Of a DNA stretch of 64,000 nucleotides, positions 49,261-58,167 are shown piece after piece. This stretch comes from Stenotrophomonas maltophilia (lineage in GTDB: Bacteria; Pseudomonadota; Gammaproteobacteria; Xanthomonadales; Xanthomonadaceae). The position numbers and the translations under genes were made by a program. The notes beneath the pieces were generated by a model. That model had not been told where the DNA came from. It saw nothing but the letters and a program-made list of their open reading frames with translations, and did not search any database. The DNA lies in the NCBI GenBank assembly GCA_002364755.1, contig DEZI01000017.1, positions 36,562 to 100,561 on the forward strand, read 5' to 3'. Position 1 is the stretch's first letter, and every line of letters starts with the position of its first letter.

Positions 49261-51102
49261 TCATGGGCAGCCATGGGTGTCTGCAATCGTGGCCATGGCC
49301 ATCACCTGGGCCAGGTGGCTCAGGCCTTGCGGGGTGTTGCCGAGGTAGTGGCCGGTGGCGGGGTCCACCATTTCGCTGAGCACGCCCTGGCAGCGGCCAA
49401 GGGCGCCGTTCAACGCATCCACGCGGGCGCGGGCGTCCTCGACGAAGCCGAGCCGGGCATAGGCTTCGGCCATCCAGTAGGAGCAGGCGATGAAGCACCC
49501 TTCTTCTTCGGGCATTCCCGAGTAGCGGTAGTGGAAGTCCGATTGGCCAAGCTCGCGGTCGATGGCGCGAAGTGTGGCCAGCAGCCGGTCCCTGCCATCG
49601 AAGCGGAAGCGCACAGCCAGTGCCAGCGCCGCGTCCAGCTTGCCGCTGCCGGGATACATTTCGAACGCCTGCAGGGCGTCGGACCAGCAATGGGTTTCGA
49701 TCCATTCACTGATGCGGTCGCGCTCGCGCTCCCAACGGTCACGGCAGGTGGTCGGCAGCTGGCCCTGGTCGGCCAGTTCGACCGCCCGCGCCAGCGCCTG
49801 CCAGCAGCTGATCTTGGACATCGTGTAGTGCTCCAGCGCTGGCAGTTCCCAGATACCGGAGTCCTTCGCGCGCCAATGGTCCGCGCAGAGGTCGGCAATC
49901 CGGGAAAGCAGCTCCGCGCTGGCGCCGTCCAGGATGTTGCCGGCCGCCACGAAACAGAACGCGGTCTCGAAGATGTCGCCGTAGATACCGTGCTGGTGCT
50001 GGTCGCCGGCAAGATTGCCTTTCACCACCGGCTGCGTATCGCGGTAGCCACGCATTGGCAGCTTCTGCACCGGCTCCACCGTCTCGCCGTCAAGAGTGAA
50101 GACCACCTTCGGCCCGTGACGGCGCAGCTGGCGCAGCAGCCAGGTGAAGGCTGCCTTGGATTCCGCTTCCAGACCGGCGGCCAGAAACGCCTGGATCGTG
50201 TACCCGGCGTCGCGCACCCATGCGTAGCGATAGTCAAAATTCTTGTCGCCGCCAATGCGTTCGGGCAGCGAGGTCGTAGCGGCAGCCGCAATGGCGCCCG
50301 AGGGCGAGTACAGCAGCAGTTTCAGGGCCAGCGTGCTGCGCACGAACGTGGCACGGTCCCAGCCGTCGTAGGACACATTACGCGCCCATGCCTTCCACTC
50401 CCGGTCGGTCAGGTCGATGCGGCCGTCCACTTCCTCCACCGACGGCGCCACCAGCGGCTCATCCTCGCCGACCACCAGTGCCACGGTAACCCGCTCGCCA
50501 GCACCGACGGTGCACTCACCGCGCGCACCTTCGTCGGCCCACTGCAGCTGCAGCGCGGGGTGGTGGATCACCACGCCCAGCAAGCGCTGCACGTGGAAGA
50601 CGGTGTGCTCGCCAATGGACGAGCAGTAGGGGCTGGCCGACTGCGCGCGGGTGCTGGGGTATATGCGGACGGCAAAGCTGACTTCGCCCTCCAGGCCCTC
50701 GATACGCCGCGCCAGCTCGCACCACGGCAACCGACCCGCGTTGCCGCTGTTCAGCGATTCCGTCAGCGAGGCGCGGCCCGACGCCGTGCTGAAGATGGTT
50801 TCCAGCACATTGCTCTCGGCCCGGTAGTGGCGTTCGACGGTGCAGGGCTCGGTAGGGGCAATGCTGAAATAGCCGCCGTTGCTGCCATCCAGCAGCCGAT
50901 CAAACAACGGGGGGCTGTCCATGTTGGGCGCGCACCACCAGTCGATGGATCCATCGCAGCCGGTCAGGGCAACAGAGCGACCTTCGCCCAGCGCCGAGTA
51001 CTGTTCGATGGGCAGCGCGCCGTCGCGCCTGCGCTCTCTGGCAACCGGCGCGTCGTCGATCTTCGCAGCATCGAACAAAGTGGTCTGGGGCGACGTCGAC
51101 AT
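49261..51102 (-). CDS. Glycoside hydrolase family 15 protein (glucoamylase/trehalase-like)
   Basis: 613 residues with an N-terminal beta-sandwich domain and a C-terminal alpha/alpha barrel: GCDGSIDWWCAPNMDSPPLF, ATTSLPERIGGDKNFDYRYAWVRDAGYTIQAFL, LAGDQHQHGIYGDIFETAF, DSGIWELP, MPEEEGCFIACSYWMAEAYARLG. Family members hydrolyse glucans or trehalose; the activity here is not certain. It follows the stress SDR gene by 38 bases on the same strand and may be co-transcribed with it. Confidence 0.9.
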   Translation of the reverse strand: MSTSPQTTLFDAAKIDDAPVARERRRDGALPIEQYSALGEGRSVALTGCDGSIDWWCAPNMDSPPLFDRLLDGSNGGYFSIAPTEPCTVERHYRAESNVLETIFSTASGRASLTESLNSGNAGRLPWCELARRIEGLEGEVSFAVRIYPSTRAQSASPYCSSIGEHTVFHVQRLLGVVIHHPALQLQWADEGARGECTVGAGERVTVALVVGEDEPLVAPSVEEVDGRIDLTDREWKAWARNVSYDGWDRATFVRSTLALKLLLYSPSGAIAAAATTSLPERIGGDKNFDYRYAWVRDAGYTIQAFLAAGLEAESKAAFTWLLRQLRRHGPKVVFTLDGETVEPVQKLPMRGYRDTQPVVKGNLAGDQHQHGIYGDIFETAFCFVAAGNILDGASAELLSRIADLCADHWRAKDSGIWELPALEHYTMSKISCWQALARAVELADQGQLPTTCRDRWERERDRISEWIETHCWSDALQAFEMYPGSGKLDAALALAVRFRFDGRDRLLATLRAIDRELGQSDFHYRYSGMPEEEGCFIACSYWMAEAYARLGFVEDARARVDALNGALGRCQGVLSEMVDPATGHYLGNTPQGLSHLAQVMAMATIADTHGCP

Positions 51103-51275
51103 CAACGCACCCTCCGGCAGGCATGCAAGGCTGCCGGGACAGCAACAGGGGTGCACATGATGTACATCCAGACGTGGGGTGCAACGAACCTAGAGCGGCA
51201 CGCGCGTATGCAGGGTGAGGCAGTGTTCAACGCCACGTGATCATGGCGCGGCGTTGACACCTTCTTGCACGCCGC

Positions 51276-52667
51276 GTGGACACGCCGACGACCATGCTCG
51301 CGCCGCTACACGCTGAGGTCTGCATGCAACGTCCTGTTCTTTTTCTGCTGCACAGCCTGGGCGCCAGCCGCCGCGAATGGAGCGGCCTGGAACGCGCCCT
51401 GGGCGATCAGTTCGACTGTGTCGCGCTGGACATTCCCGGGTTTGGTGGCACCTGCGCAGGCAACGCGACCGACATCGATGCCCTTGTGGACTGGCTCCAG
51501 CAGGAAGTCACCTCGCGCGCGCCGTGCTGCTGGTTCGCCGTCGGCCACAGCATGGGCGGCAAGATCGCCTCGCTGCTCGCTGCGCGCAGCCGTGACGGCG
51601 CCCAGGGCCTGGCTGGCCTGGCCGGCGTGGTGCTGGTGGCGGCCTCGCCGCCGTGCCCAGAGCCCATGGGGGAAGCGCGTCGCCAGAAGATGCTCGGCTG
51701 GTTCGCCGACGGGCGGCCCGAACGCGCCCATGCCGAAGAATTCATCGATGCCAACACGTTCCACCCACTGCAGGGTGACCTGCGGGAAACAGCCATCCAG
51801 GATATGCAGCGCACCGACCCCGTCGCCTGGCGTGCCTGGCTGCAGCAGGGCAGCCGCGAGCATCGCCAGGAAGACGCCGGGCACCTGCAAGTGCCGGCGC
51901 TGATACTGGCGGGGGCAGAGGACGGCGATCTCGGTGAATCGGCGCAGCGCGCACTGAACGCGCCGCACTATCCGCACGCGACCGTGGACACCGTGCCGGA
52001 CGCTGCGCACCTGATCCCCGTCGAGCAGCCACACTGGCTCGCCCAACGCATCGTCGCATGGGCAATGCCACTGGCTGCACGCGCACTGCCGGCGCGCTTC
52101 ATCCAGCTGCTGAACGCCGACCGCGTTGCGCCGCGCATGCGCGCGCGCCTGCTGGCACGACATGCCACACCGCTGCCACTGCCGGAATCCGCGCTGCCCG
52201 CACGCCATCTGGCCCTGCTCTCTGCGTTGGCTGCGCGCCTTGTGCCAGGTGGGGATGCCGATGAACTGGCGCTGCGCGTAGGCCACGCACTGGTCAACCA
52301 CGAGAGCGACGGCTGGCGCTTTGCCGACCTGCCACCGGATGCGGATGCCTGGGCACAGGCGCTGGATCAGCTGGATGCAGCCGCCAATGGATTCAGCATG
52401 CTTGCGCCCACCGCACAGCACGCACTGCTTGAACAGGTGCAAGGACAGAGCGCCACCGCGCCAGAGGGCGCCGTGCTGGACCCCGCGCAGTGGGCCCATT
52501 GGCTTGAGGATGCAAGGGCGTTGTTTGCCAGGACCTGGATGAGCCTTCCCTCCACCTGGGCTGCCATTGGCTATGACGGTTTCGCGGTCGGCGGCAAAGG
52601 CGCGGACAGTCCCGGCTACGCGCACACCGAAGCGGGAGCCACCGATGCGTGGCAGCTGCCGTGCTGA
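51276..52667 (+). CDS. Alpha/beta hydrolase fused to gluconate-dehydrogenase-subunit-3-like domain
   Basis: 463 residues. Residues about 18-270 are an alpha/beta hydrolase (LLHSLGASRREWSG, nucleophile elbow VGHSMGG, Asp in GAEDGD and His in AAHLIPVEQP). The remaining ~190 residues (LLSALAARLVPGGDADELALRVGHALVNH, ARTWMSLPSTWAAIGYDG) resemble the small subunit that accompanies membrane GMC dehydrogenases. The next gene codes for a GMC oxidoreductase and overlaps by 19 bases, supporting the reading that this is its partner subunit. Start could also be ATG 51324. Confidence 0.75.
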   Translation: MDTPTTMLAPLHAEVCMQRPVLFLLHSLGASRREWSGLERALGDQFDCVALDIPGFGGTCAGNATDIDALVDWLQQEVTSRAPCCWFAVGHSMGGKIASLLAARSRDGAQGLAGLAGVVLVAASPPCPEPMGEARRQKMLGWFADGRPERAHAEEFIDANTFHPLQGDLRETAIQDMQRTDPVAWRAWLQQGSREHRQEDAGHLQVPALILAGAEDGDLGESAQRALNAPHYPHATVDTVPDAAHLIPVEQPHWLAQRIVAWAMPLAARALPARFIQLLNADRVAPRMRARLLARHATPLPLPESALPARHLALLSALAARLVPGGDADELALRVGHALVNHESDGWRFADLPPDADAWAQALDQLDAAANGFSMLAPTAQHALLEQVQGQSATAPEGAVLDPAQWAHWLEDARALFARTWMSLPSTWAAIGYDGFAVGGKGADSPGYAHTEAGATDAWQLPC

Positions 52668-54259
52668 ATCCTGTGACGCATGGCCGTGGCGCAGACGAGT
52701 CGTACGATGCAGTCATCATCGGCAGCGGCGCCGGCGGTGCGCCCTTGGCAGCCCGCCTGGCCGAGGCCGGCGTATCGGTGCTGTTGCTGGAAGCCGGCCG
52801 TACTTTCACGCCCAATGATCATGTGGCCGACGAGCTGGCGACCGACATCTACTGGATGGAAGAGCGCCTCAGCGGCGGCAAGACCCCCACCGCATTCGGC
52901 GCCAACAATTCCGGCCAGGGTGTTGGCGGCTCCACCCTGCACTGGGGCGCCTTCTGCCCGCGGCCGGATCCGCGCGACCTGCGCCTGCGCTCGCTGACAG
53001 GGCAGGGCGCAGACTGGCCCATCGCGGATGCCGAGTTGCGTGCGTATGTGCAGCGGGTCGAGGCCTTCATCGGTGTCTCGGGTCCCGCGCATTACCCGTG
53101 GGACCCGGCGCGCCGGTACGACTATCCGCCCGTGCTGCGCAATGCCCCGGCCCAGGCCATGCAGCGCGGCTGCGACGCGCTGGGGGTAAGCGCAACCGAT
53201 GCACCGGCCGCCCTGGTCAGCCAGGCGCGGCAGCAGGCGCATTGGGGCCTGCGCCAGGCCTGCAACCATTGCGGCGCCTGCCACCAGGGCTGCAGCAATG
53301 GCGCCAAGGCCAGCATGGACACCTCCTGGCTACCGTGGGCGACGGCACACGGCGCGGTCATCCGCGATGAAAGCCGGGTTGTAGACCTCGAGCGCGACGC
53401 CCGCGGCCGTATCAGCGGCGTGGTCTACCAGCGCAATCATCGCCTGCACCGGGTGAAGTGCTCGGCCGCGTTCCTGTGCGCCGGCGGCGTGGAAACGCCG
53501 CGCCTGCTGCTCAACCTCGGGTTGGCCAACAGCAGTGGCCAGGTTGGGCGCAACTTCATGGCCCACGTTGCCACCCAGGTGTGGGGCTTCTTCGATGCGG
53601 ACATGTGCATGAATCGCGGCTACCCGTCCTCGCTCATCACCGAGGATTTCGTCCGGCCGCGCGACGCCTCCTTTGCCGGCGGCTACCTGGTGCAGAGCCT
53701 GGGAGTGCAGCCCGCTACGCTGGCCAACACGCTCGCCAGGGGTGCCGGGCTGTGGGGCCAGCCGTTGGTGGATGCGCTGTCCTCCTACCGGCACCTGGCC
53801 GGCATCGGCATCAATGGCGAGTGCCTGCCGCAGGACGGGAACCGGCTGACCCTCAGCGACGAGCGGGATGCCTTCGGCATGCGCCGCGCGCGGGTGGATT
53901 TCAGCTACGGCCCCAACGAAGGGGCACTGGACGCGCATGCCCAGGCCCAGCTCACCCGCATCTGGGAAGCCGCAGGTGCCACCGGCATCTTTGCCGCCGC
54001 GCGCTCGGCCCACACCCTGGGGACCTGTCGCATGGGCGATTCGGCCGATACCGCGGTAGTGGACCCAGACGGCCGCAGCTTCGATATCCCCAATCTCTTC
54101 ATCTGCGACAACTCGATCTTCCCCAGTGCCCTGGCCGCCAACCCGGCGTTGACCCAGATGGCACTGGGCCTGCGCACCGCAGAGCGTTTCCTGCAGACGC
54201 TGCCACCGCGCAGCACCACTTCCTCCCCAACCAAGGACACATCATGGATCTCGGAATAG
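52649..54259 (+). CDS. GMC-family FAD oxidoreductase with Cys cluster
   Basis: 536 residues. FAD-binding GSGAGGAPLAARLAEAG near the N-terminus, GVGGSTLHWGAF, and the C-terminal GMC block (HTLGTCRMG, NLFICDNSIFPSALAANPALTQMALGLRTAERFL). Cys205, 208, 211 and 215 (CNHCGACHQGC) could bind an iron-sulfur cluster, as in membrane-linked GMC dehydrogenases. The likely substrate is a sugar or polyol. GTG 52649 is the probable start. Middle gene of a three-gene operon with overlaps on both sides. Confidence 0.88.
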   Translation: MAAAVLNPVTHGRGADESYDAVIIGSGAGGAPLAARLAEAGVSVLLLEAGRTFTPNDHVADELATDIYWMEERLSGGKTPTAFGANNSGQGVGGSTLHWGAFCPRPDPRDLRLRSLTGQGADWPIADAELRAYVQRVEAFIGVSGPAHYPWDPARRYDYPPVLRNAPAQAMQRGCDALGVSATDAPAALVSQARQQAHWGLRQACNHCGACHQGCSNGAKASMDTSWLPWATAHGAVIRDESRVVDLERDARGRISGVVYQRNHRLHRVKCSAAFLCAGGVETPRLLLNLGLANSSGQVGRNFMAHVATQVWGFFDADMCMNRGYPSSLITEDFVRPRDASFAGGYLVQSLGVQPATLANTLARGAGLWGQPLVDALSSYRHLAGIGINGECLPQDGNRLTLSDERDAFGMRRARVDFSYGPNEGALDAHAQAQLTRIWEAAGATGIFAAARSAHTLGTCRMGDSADTAVVDPDGRSFDIPNLFICDNSIFPSALAANPALTQMALGLRTAERFLQTLPPRSTTSSPTKDTSWISE

Positions 54260-55047
54260 AAGGGCGCATCGCCCTGGTCAGTGGCGCCGATTCGGGCATG
54301 GGCAAGCAGACCGCACGCGAACTGCTGCAGGCGGGTGCACGCGTTGCCATCACCGACGTACCCGACGGCACGCTGGACGAGGCCCTGCAGGAGCTGTCGC
54401 CGCTGGGCGACGTGATGGCCGTCGCCGGCGATGTTACCGATGCCAAGGATGTGGAACGCATCTGGGCCACGGTGCGCAGCGAACTCGGCGACCCCGACAT
54501 CTACGTCAACGCCGCGGGTGTCACCGGCGCTACCGGCGATTTCCTTGATGTCGGCGACGACGGCTGGCTGCGCACGCTGGACATCAACCTGATGGGCGCC
54601 GTGCGCATGTGCCGCCAAGCCATTCCCTCAATGCGCGCCAAGGGCTGGGGACGCATCGTGCTGTTCGCCTCGGAAGATGCCGTGCAGCCGTACACCGACG
54701 AGCTGCCCTACTGCGCGTCCAAGGCCGGCGTATTGAGCCTGGCCAAGGGGCTGTCCAAGCAGTACGGCAAGGACAACATCATGATCAACACCGTGTCTCC
54801 GGCCTTCATCCATACGCCGATGACCGACGCGATGATGCACAAGCGCGCCAAGGAAAAGGGCATGTCGTTCGAGGAGGCAATCCGCACCTTCCTGGATGAG
54901 GAGCGCCCCGGCATGGTGCTCAAGCGCCGCGGCCGGCCCGAAGAGGTCGCCGCCGCGGTCCTGCTGCTGTGCTCCGAGCGCGCCAGTTTCATCAACGGCG
55001 CCAACATCCGCGTCGACTCGGGCTCGGTCTTCACCCTGGCCGGGTAG
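54244..55047 (+). CDS. Classical SDR oxidoreductase
   Basis: 267 residues: SGADSGMGKQ (cofactor), NAAGV, Ser/Tyr/Lys site YCASKAG with LFASEDAVQ, NTVSPAFIHTPM, and FINGANIRVDSGS at the end. Reaction probably NAD(P)-dependent oxidation of a hydroxyl on a substrate shared with the GMC gene that overlaps it by 16 bases. Its stop codon TAG (55045-55047) is part of a GTAG repeat. Confidence 0.88.
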   Translation: MDLGIEGRIALVSGADSGMGKQTARELLQAGARVAITDVPDGTLDEALQELSPLGDVMAVAGDVTDAKDVERIWATVRSELGDPDIYVNAAGVTGATGDFLDVGDDGWLRTLDINLMGAVRMCRQAIPSMRAKGWGRIVLFASEDAVQPYTDELPYCASKAGVLSLAKGLSKQYGKDNIMINTVSPAFIHTPMTDAMMHKRAKEKGMSFEEAIRTFLDEERPGMVLKRRGRPEEVAAAVLLLCSERASFINGANIRVDSGSVFTLAG

Positions 55048-55070
55048 AGTCGAGCTTGCTCGACTGCTAC
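55044..55070 (+). repeat. SMAG-like GTAG repeat providing the SDR stop codon
   Basis: GTAG followed by AGTCGAGC-TT-GCTCGACT and GCTAC. The TAG is the stop codon of the SDR gene. Confidence 0.7.
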
Positions 55071-55079
55071 CGGCCCGGG

Positions 55080-55102
55080 GTAGTGCCGGCCGCTGGCCGG
55101 CA
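55080..55102 (+). repeat. SMAG-like GTAG repeat
   Basis: GTAGTGCCGGCCGCTGGCCG and following bases: GTAG then TGCCGGCC/GGCCGGCA stem. It directly follows the copy at 55044-55070, in the same orientation. Confidence 0.72.
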
Positions 55103-55122
55103 GATCCCCTTGAAGGACGACG

Positions 55123-55545
55123 ATGCGCCCAACCATTACTGCCACCGATTGGAAGCACCAGCCGCTACCGGAGCGCCATGTTTCGCTGCCGCTGGACTTC
55201 CATCTCGATGCCGTCGAGTCAGCCTGCGTGCGCCGCGGCCTCCTGCCCTTGGACATGGAGGACAAATGGTTCCTTTACTACGAGGGCACGACGCTCCACA
55301 TGCACCGCAGCTGGACCGGCTTCTGCATTGCCCAGGTTCACTTCATTCCTGAAGGCGAGGGGCTGCACGCTGTCAGCGCTGAGATCAACCGGGACCCCAC
55401 GCAGTACACCAGCAGCGACGATGCTGCGGATGTCGCCCTGGTCGAGTCCATGGTCCGAGGGATCGGGGTTTCACAGCGCTACATTGAACAGCGACAGGCG
55501 GGTGACCACGGATGGCTGGTCGTTACGCCGGCAGGTCCGCACTGA
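55123..55545 (+). CDS. Conserved hypothetical protein
   Basis: 140 residues, soluble. The central block LPLDMEDKWFLYYEGTTLHMHRSWTGFCIAQVHF resembles a small conserved protein type I have no functional name for. No signal peptide or catalytic motif is evident. It stands alone between a repeat pair and the convergent transporter gene. Confidence 0.65.
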   Translation: MRPTITATDWKHQPLPERHVSLPLDFHLDAVESACVRRGLLPLDMEDKWFLYYEGTTLHMHRSWTGFCIAQVHFIPEGEGLHAVSAEINRDPTQYTSSDDAADVALVESMVRGIGVSQRYIEQRQAGDHGWLVVTPAGPH

Positions 55546-55561
55546 TCAATCCGCAGCCCGG

Positions 55562-56809
55562 TCACAACAGCAGCAGGGCACCTATCAGGGCGGGAGGCAT
55601 CACCAGGATCCCCACTCGCAGGAAATCGAGGGCGCCCACATGCTCGCCCTCACGTCGCAGCGCAACCAGCCACAACAGGGTCGCCAGTGAACCGGTGACG
55701 GACAGATTGGGTCCCAGGTCCACGCCCACCAGCAATGCGGCCCGCACCTGCGCGGGCAGATCCGCCGCCTGCGCTACGGACCCGGCCGCCAGTCCTACCG
55801 GCAGATTATTGGCTACATTGCTCAGCAGGGCGGCGGCAATGCCCGCCACCCAGCCGGCGTGGCCGGTCGAGCTGCGCGACAGCGTCTCCAGTCCGTCCGC
55901 CGCCTGCTGGATCACCCCGGTCTGCGCGACTGCCTCCACCAGCACGAAAAGACCCGCCACCAGCGGCAGCACGCTCCAGGACACGTGCCGCAGCAGCGGC
56001 AGAGGACTGCGCCGTTGCACCATCGCTACGACCGCCACGCTCAACAGCCCGGCACAGAGTGTCATCAGCCCCAGACGACCATTCAGTGCGGAGGTGACCA
56101 CCAGCACCGTGCCGGTGAACACCACGCCCCCCGCTGCCAGGCGGCCACCGGGAGGCAGCGGCTGCTGCGGTGGCGAAACTGAGATCGGCTGGGCGATCTC
56201 ACGCCGGTACAGCAGCCTCAGCACGCCATATGTGGCGGCGATGGCGGCCAGTGAAGGCAGCGCGAACTGCTTCAGCCATTCCAGCAATGGCGGCATGTGT
56301 GCGCCAAATACCACCAGATTGGCTGGGTTGGAAATGGGCAGCACGAAACTGGCGGCATTGGCGATGAATGCACAGACAAACAGATAGGGCAGGGGCGTAA
56401 CCCCGGCCACCCGGCATGCCGCGTACACCGCAGGGGTCAGTACCACCGCCGTGGCATCGTTGGACAGAAGGACCGTCACCACCGTGCCGACCAGGAACAC
56501 CAGGTCGAACAGGCGCCGCCCCGAGCCGGCTGCGTGCTGTACGGCGTACAGCGCGAGCCAGTCAAACACCCCTTCGCGCCGTGCCAGCTCGGCCAGCAGC
56601 ATCATGCCTACCAGGAACAGGTAGACATCCTGGCCCTCGGCCACCGCGCCCATGAAGCTTGCGACCGGCATGGCCCCGGTCAGCGGCAGCAACAGCGCGG
56701 CGGCCACGGCCCAGACATATTCGGGAATGCGGAAGGGGCGGAACAACAGGCCGGCAATGGTCACCGCCACCGCTGCCCAGATGATCATCGACGACGCTTC
56801 AATGTGCAT
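55562..56809 (-). CDS. ArsB/NhaD-family inner-membrane transporter
   Basis: 415 residues with about eleven hydrophobic helices. Two ion-transporter superfamily signatures are visible: LLSNDATAVVLTP in the first half and LLSNVANNLPVGLAAG in the second, with NPANLVVFGAHMP between. This matches ArsB-like arsenite permeases and related sodium/anion carriers. No ars regulator or reductase is nearby, so arsenic is uncertain. It follows the MFS gene by 14 bases, in one probable operon. Confidence 0.85.
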   Translation of the reverse strand: MHIEASSMIIWAAVAVTIAGLLFRPFRIPEYVWAVAAALLLPLTGAMPVASFMGAVAEGQDVYLFLVGMMLLAELARREGVFDWLALYAVQHAAGSGRRLFDLVFLVGTVVTVLLSNDATAVVLTPAVYAACRVAGVTPLPYLFVCAFIANAASFVLPISNPANLVVFGAHMPPLLEWLKQFALPSLAAIAATYGVLRLLYRREIAQPISVSPPQQPLPPGGRLAAGGVVFTGTVLVVTSALNGRLGLMTLCAGLLSVAVVAMVQRRSPLPLLRHVSWSVLPLVAGLFVLVEAVAQTGVIQQAADGLETLSRSSTGHAGWVAGIAAALLSNVANNLPVGLAAGSVAQAADLPAQVRAALLVGVDLGPNLSVTGSLATLLWLVALRREGEHVGALDFLRVGILVMPPALIGALLLL

Positions 56810-56823
56810 GTACCGCCCAAACC

Positions 56824-58059
56824 TCACGAATGCTCAATTGCCGGCGTATCCCGTGTCTCAGGCACCTTCAGCGCCAGCAGCACTGCCGCCGCGGCAATCG
56901 CCGCCAGCACCAGAAAGGCGGCATCATAGCCTGCGCGCTGGACGATGAAGCCAGCCAGAGCGGGGCTGAGCGCACCCCCCACCCCGAACACGGTGGTGAC
57001 CGCGCCCAGAGTGACATTGAAACGCCCGGTGCCTTCGCTCAAGTCCCTCACCATGATGGGGATCAGCGCACCAAAGATGCCCGCGCCCACGCCATCCAAC
57101 AGCTGCACGCTCAACAGCCAGGCCGGGGCATCGGACAGAGGGTAGAGCGCAGCACGGATCGGCAGGATCAGAAAACCCGCCAGCAGCAGCGGCCGCCGCC
57201 CCCAGCGATCAGCCCGTGCCCCCACCAGCCACGCCAGCGGAATCATCACCAGCTGGGCGGCCACGATGCACCCGGCGGTCAGCGTGGTCGCAAGGGCAGG
57301 GCTGCTCAACGCCAGTTTCTGCCCGACCAGCGGCAACATCGCCGCATTGGCGAGGTGGAACAGGCAGCTGCACGCGGCCAACAGCAACAGCCGCCGGTCC
57401 CGCAACAGCAGCCGCGCGGGGGAGGGGGCGTGCGCCTGCGTTGGCTCGTCAACCAGGCCGCGCGCCCGCGCATCGTCAATGGCCGCACCCGGAATCGCAG
57501 CCGTGGCCGCAAGGCTTGCGAGGGTCATCACTGCCATCAGGTAGAACACGACCGTCGGTCCCCACAGGTAGGCCAGTCCCCCGGCCAGCAGGGCCGCCAC
57601 GACGTTGCCGGCATGGTTGAAGGTCTCGTTGCGCCCCATGCGTCGCGCAAACGCGCGCGGCCCGCTGACGCCCAGCGAAATGGCCGCAATGGCCGGCGCA
57701 ATCACCGAGGCCGCCACGGCACTCAGCGCCTGGGTGGTCGCCAGTACCGCGAAGCCCTGCGTCCATGGCAGCAGCAGACACGTAGTGGTCACCAGCACCG
57801 CAGCGATGGCCAATGTCATCCGCTTGGCATGGAGCCGGTCCATCAACGCCCCTGCGGGTGTCTGGGTCATCAGCCCGATGATGGCCGACACCGTCATGAC
57901 CGCACCGATGCTGGCCGGCTGCCAGTGGTGTACCGACAGCAGGTAGATAGCCAGGTAGGGGCCCAGCCCATCCCGCACGTCTGCCAGGAAGAAATTCAGG
58001 CCATCCAGGCCGCGCTCGGCGCGCCTGTTCACAGGAGAGTGTGTAACGGCAGTTGTCAC
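56824..58059 (-). CDS. MFS transporter, upstream partner of the ArsB-like gene
   Basis: 411 residues, 12 predicted helices, cytoplasmic loop motif DRLHAKRMTLA and GARADRWGRRPLLLAG. It starts GLDGLNFFLADVRDGLGPYLAIYLL, an opening seen in a subset of MFS carriers including ones annotated near arsenic genes. Substrate unknown. First gene of the pair with the ArsB-like transporter. Confidence 0.85.
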   Translation of the reverse strand: MTTAVTHSPVNRRAERGLDGLNFFLADVRDGLGPYLAIYLLSVHHWQPASIGAVMTVSAIIGLMTQTPAGALMDRLHAKRMTLAIAAVLVTTTCLLLPWTQGFAVLATTQALSAVAASVIAPAIAAISLGVSGPRAFARRMGRNETFNHAGNVVAALLAGGLAYLWGPTVVFYLMAVMTLASLAATAAIPGAAIDDARARGLVDEPTQAHAPSPARLLLRDRRLLLLAACSCLFHLANAAMLPLVGQKLALSSPALATTLTAGCIVAAQLVMIPLAWLVGARADRWGRRPLLLAGFLILPIRAALYPLSDAPAWLLSVQLLDGVGAGIFGALIPIMVRDLSEGTGRFNVTLGAVTTVFGVGGALSPALAGFIVQRAGYDAAFLVLAAIAAAAVLLALKVPETRDTPAIEHS

Positions 58060-58167
58060 GTCGGTGCGGCCACGGCATCAAGGTAGCCGGTTGATTCCGG
58101 CTGCGGTGTTATGCGCGATGGGGCGTGATGGCGATGTCGCGCGGCCCGGACCGTCAGCTGAGGCTGT

